Shown here one piece after another: positions 7,831 through 11,385 of a stretch of 11,385 nt of DNA. The translations under genes and the position numbers were made by a program. The DNA lies in contig JAJJLU010004591.1 in assembly GCA_023807065.1 (NCBI GenBank), forward strand, positions 1-11,385, written 5' to 3'. Source of the DNA: Isotricha intestinalis (taxonomy: Eukaryota > Ciliophora > Litostomatea > Vestibuliferida > Isotrichidae). Under the pieces are notes generated by a model. That model ran no database searches and was not told the DNA's origin. It saw only the letters and a list, made by a program, of their open reading frames with translations. Each line of letters opens with the position of its first letter. Position 1 is the stretch's first letter.

Positions 7831-9642
7831 ATGGAATTTGAAAAAGAAGAAAATAACATCAACTCGATTACAGTATATAAAGACAAACAATCAATTGTCA
7901 ACCTGAAACAAACATCAAAAAAAAAAATACTATTTCAAAAAGTACTTTTCACTAGTATTTTGATTATTATCCTCATTTGTGTCTTGTTGATTCTCTTTAA
8001 AAAAAAAGAAAAACAGAAAGTTTACCCAAAAGGGGAAGACTCAAATCCAGAGTCAATTGATTTTACTGAAGAAAAAAATAATTCGATAAAAGCAATATAT
8101 TCTTTAAAAAAAAAAGAAGAATTGTTCTTATTTAATCCCGAAAAAATCAACCTCTCCAAAGACAAGTATGAGTTAGAAGTTTTAACAATCAAAGATGATG
8201 ATAGCAATTCCACTTCCAGTTTCAGAAACTTACAAGACATTCATAATAAATTCATTTCTGACATCAATGGAAAAATAGAAATCCGGATTACTTTCTTTGA
8301 CAAATTGACTTCGATGTTCGAATTATTTAAAGGTTGTAAAAATCTACTCGAAGTGGATTTATCCAACTTAGATGGCTCTAAATTAAAAGATGCAAACTCA
8401 GTTTTCGAAAACTGCGACAATCTTATATACACAAATTTCACTATAAAAAATGGAAGGATGATTCAATCCATGGATAATTGCTTTAGTGGTTGCCAGAAGC
8501 TAAAGAATGTTGACTTAACTGATTTTGAACCTCAAAAAAATGTATCTATTCAAAATATGTTTAAAAATTGTGCCAACTTAAAATATGTCAACTTATCTAA
8601 TTTTCAAACATATAATTACAAAGGTATATTTACAGGCGCTAATAATATAATATTAAATATTAACAAGGACTTTGATAATACTTCGATATCAAAGGATATA
8701 AGTGAATTAATAAATAATAATCTTAAAGAAATAATAATAGAATGCCAAATTGGAGAAGGTTCAAAATGTAAAGGTTGTATTGAAGGTTGGGAATCAGAGT
8801 ATTGTGGAGATTGTAATGAAGGATATTATTTACCTTATGAAAAAAAGAGAATGGAATGTATCAAATGTCAAGATAATTGCATGGAGTGTTTTGGATCAGT
8901 CATTAATAGCAATTGTAGTCTATGTAAAGAAGGTTATAAATTAATAAATGGAATTTGTAACAAAAAATGTACAACAGGAGAAAATGAAAAATGCAAAACA
9001 TGTGATTTAATAAATACAGATTTGTGTGGTTCATGTAATGAGGGATATTATTTACCAGAAGAAGATAAAACAAAATGTAAAAAATGTTCAATGGATTGTT
9101 GCAAAGAATGTCCAAATGATAAATGTATAATATGTAGTGATGGTGATGTTAATTATCCTGAATTACCACTAGAAGAAGCACTTGAAAAAGTAAAGGAAGA
9201 AAGCGGAACTCCACCATCATATTCATATAAAATATATTATTCTAATTTTTATCCATCGGAACCAGGAATAAAAGTAATATCCCCCTATAGAAATTACTCT
9301 GTTAATGGGAAAAAACATTTTGTTTTTCATACATATAAAAGAAAAATGATTGAATTATATGGATTATATCATATAGGAAGCAACTATAATAATGTAGTTG
9401 TGTGTAATGATATTATTAATAATAAAACTTGTAATGAAATGTCAGGTCCAGAATATAATAATGAATATTTTCAATCTGTTCGTCAAGGTTATGATTTTAC
9501 ATGTATAGATCATATCTATCAAAAAAATGATAAAAAATATAAATATAATAATATAACATTAAATTTTGATGAAGTCGCTGCTGATGAATTAATATGTAAT
9601 AAAAAAGAATGTACAACAGGAGAAAATGAAAAATGCAAATAA
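7831..9642 (+). CDS. Single-pass surface protein with DUF285/BspA-type LRRs and furin-like cysteine-rich modules (603 aa)
   Basis: An in-frame TAA at 7816-7818 precedes the ATG closely, so the start is secure. Residues 1-32 are charged. Residues 33-56 form one membrane helix (LFTSILIIILICVLLILF) flanked by Lys on both sides. With no cleavage site this looks like a signal anchor, with the rest outside the cell. Residues 162-278 contain about five DUF285/BspA-type repeats, such as MFKNCANLKYVNLSNFQ (243-259). Residues 305-435 are cysteine-rich with two related modules sharing CG-x-CNEGYYLP (325-335, 399-409), like furin-type or protist surface-antigen repeats. Residues 456-590 are an unrecognised Tyr/Asn-rich domain. 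The last 11 residues restart a cysteine module (CTTGENEKCK, already at 380-389) and then stop, so the gene is probably 3'-truncated. Codons up to about residue 270 often end in C (AAC, GAC, TTC, ATC); later ones almost never do. A role in adhesion or as a surface antigen is inferred. Confidence 0.85.
   Translation: MEFEKEENNINSITVYKDKQSIVNLKQTSKKKILFQKVLFTSILIIILICVLLILFKKKEKQKVYPKGEDSNPESIDFTEEKNNSIKAIYSLKKKEELFLFNPEKINLSKDKYELEVLTIKDDDSNSTSSFRNLQDIHNKFISDINGKIEIRITFFDKLTSMFELFKGCKNLLEVDLSNLDGSKLKDANSVFENCDNLIYTNFTIKNGRMIQSMDNCFSGCQKLKNVDLTDFEPQKNVSIQNMFKNCANLKYVNLSNFQTYNYKGIFTGANNIILNINKDFDNTSISKDISELINNNLKEIIIECQIGEGSKCKGCIEGWESEYCGDCNEGYYLPYEKKRMECIKCQDNCMECFGSVINSNCSLCKEGYKLINGICNKKCTTGENEKCKTCDLINTDLCGSCNEGYYLPEEDKTKCKKCSMDCCKECPNDKCIICSDGDVNYPELPLEEALEKVKEESGTPPSYSYKIYYSNFYPSEPGIKVISPYRNYSVNGKKHFVFHTYKRKMIELYGLYHIGSNYNNVVVCNDIINNKTCNEMSGPEYNNEYFQSVRQGYDFTCIDHIYQKNDKKYKYNNITLNFDEVAADELICNKKECTTGENEKCK
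8967..8997 (+). repeat. 31-bp direct repeat, copy 1 (inside cysteine-rich region)
   Basis: These 31 bases are identical to 9609-9639, 642 bp away, which is an exact multiple of three. They encode CTTGENEKCK at residues 380-389. Here the reading continues with TCDLINTDLCG into a complete cysteine module. Confidence 0.9.
9609..9639 (+). repeat. 31-bp direct repeat, copy 2 (at the very end of the 603-aa frame)
   Basis: This is an identical copy of 8967-8997, in the same reading phase, encoding residues 594-603. The match ends exactly before the TAA at 9640. The stop therefore falls where the first copy carries on into the next cysteine module. This is what a truncation or recombination breakpoint would look like. 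Confidence 0.9.
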
Positions 9643-9646
9643 ATTA

Positions 9647-9706
9647 AATCAAAATTAAATTAATTGAAAATTCCTTAATCAAAATTAAATTAATTGAAAA
9701 TTCCTT
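9647..9706. repeat. Perfect 30-bp tandem duplication between convergent gene ends
   Basis: Two exact 30-base units lie head to tail (9647-9676 and 9677-9706). Each begins AATCAAAATTAAATTAATTG and ends in TTCCTT. On the minus strand the unit is ten codons (EFSINLILIK) and keeps the phase of the kinase relic's tail, which then stops at 9644-9646. The duplication lies four bases past the stop of the 603-aa gene. Confidence 0.9.
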
Positions 9707-10718
<1,012 letters not shown>

Positions 10719-11334
10719 TTAATATAAATAATTTTTTGTTTATTAATAAAAATTATACATATGTTAATATTTTTATATTTATTTTCAATTGATTTTTAAT
10801 TAATTGAATTTTCTCCTTTATCATTATTATCAATATTGAAGTCATTATTATTTTTTAAACAAATTTTTTTAAAGAATAAATAATATGAAATAAGGAACTT
10901 CATTATTATTTGTTTAACTTCATATTCATTAAAAACTTATATTATTTAATTTAAAATCAAATATCTCTAAATTCCCTAAATTATTTCTTGTATAAATTAT
11001 TTTTTTAAATATTTATCAAATGAAAAACATAATATTTGTATAATTGAGTGGTTAAAAATATAGATAACAAATTTTACAAAATTACAATTTGATTTATCTC
11101 AAAAAATTATTATTTGATATTTTATTTACATATTTCTTTAGAAGAGATTTTAATAAAATTATATTTTCTCTTTTTCCATATCAATATCTTAAAAAAAGAA
11201 AAAGAAAATATTTAAAATTTAATGAAAGAAACATAAAATATAAATTAGTTTCATTTTCTTTTTGAAAAATTATTTATTTTTTAAGAGTTAATAATTCGTA
11301 TTAAATTCAATTCTATTTTTTAATTAATTATTAT
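10719..11334. other. AT-rich spacer, no gene recognised
   Basis: Nothing here can be called a gene. A minus-strand stretch ending at TAA 10796-10798 is open for about 45 codons (NEYEVKQIIMKFLISYYLFF, later NNNDFNIDNNDKGENSIN). It could be an N-terminal scrap of the kinase relic, but I see no family match. Around 11188-11285 two nested inverted repeats of A/T runs occur (11199-11209 with 11253-11263; 11188-11196 with 11277-11285). They are low complexity and may be chance. Confidence 0.4.
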
Positions 11335-11385
11335 ATCATCTTTTCATATTTTTTTCTTCTTTTTTATTATTTATTTATTAAATGG
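11335..11385. repeat. 51-bp direct repeat, copy 2, ending at the window edge
   Basis: Exact copy of 10441-10491, 894 bases to its right, stopping with the window. It may be the start of a second copy of the kinase sequence in the genome, or the overlap at a contig end where an assembler could not choose between paths. Its minus-strand reading would be the same lipid-kinase segment. Confidence 0.9.

Noticed and set aside
8022..8441. Two minus-strand frames of 66 and 72 residues
   Set aside because: Antisense shadows of the 603-aa surface protein; no independent signal.
8750..9115. A 64-residue plus-strand and a 70-residue minus-strand frame within the cysteine-rich region
   Set aside because: Out-of-phase shadows of the cysteine modules.
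7831..9642. Bacterial (for example Mycoplasma) origin, because DUF285 repeats are common there
   Set aside because: The furin-like modules, lack of a lipobox or bacterial gene context, and the eukaryotic neighbours argue for a protist or fungal genome.
11188..11285. Nested inverted repeats resembling a terminator or small transposon ends
   Set aside because: The arms are A/T homopolymer-like runs expected by chance in this composition; no target-site duplication or transposase was found.

Overview
This is AT-rich DNA (very roughly 80% A+T) from a microbial eukaryote. The domain mix points that way: an RNF213/mysterin-type giant AAA protein, a type III phosphatidylinositol 4-kinase relic, an FN3/filamin/PA14 relic, and a DUF285 plus furin-like cysteine-rich surface protein. 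No operons, ribosome binding sites, tRNAs, rRNAs, telomeric repeats or CRISPR arrays were seen. An anaerobic or parasitic protist (for example a litostome/rumen-type ciliate, or a parabasalid) or an anaerobic fungus would fit; the sequence alone does not decide. The two intact frames use the standard code: about 40 Gln are all CAA/CAG and Trp is TGG only.

Layout. 1-4216 (minus) is the N-terminal 1405 codons of an intronless RNF213-like gene that runs off the left edge. 4217-5126 is divergent, gene-free DNA with a cluster of TGATAA/TTATCA motifs. 5127-5747 (plus) is an unidentified decayed coding stretch. 5856-7321 (plus) is a pseudogene of a secreted or surface FN3-filamin-PA14 protein. 7322-7830 is spacer, with a possible minus-strand relic. 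7831-9642 (plus) is an intact 603-residue single-pass membrane protein with DUF285/BspA-type leucine-rich repeats and cysteine-rich modules. Its last codons restart a cysteine module and then stop. 9644-9706 carries a perfect 30-bp tandem duplication. About 9707-10718 (minus) is a pseudogene of a PI4K-beta/Pik1-type lipid kinase that lacks its N-lobe. 10719-11334 is spacer. The last 51 bases of the window exactly repeat 10441-10491, which lies inside the kinase relic.

Overall this is a decay-rich segment between two intact genes. No shared pathway links the genes. The most useful observations are four. The RNF213-like gene is real although no stop falls in the window. Two or three relics have stop codons lying mostly where Gln or Trp is expected. 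A rearrangement scar sits at 9609-9706, where a truncated surface-protein gene meets the kinase relic tail to tail. The right edge of the window is a repeat that may be an assembly boundary. I did not find convincing evidence of a new multi-gene system.
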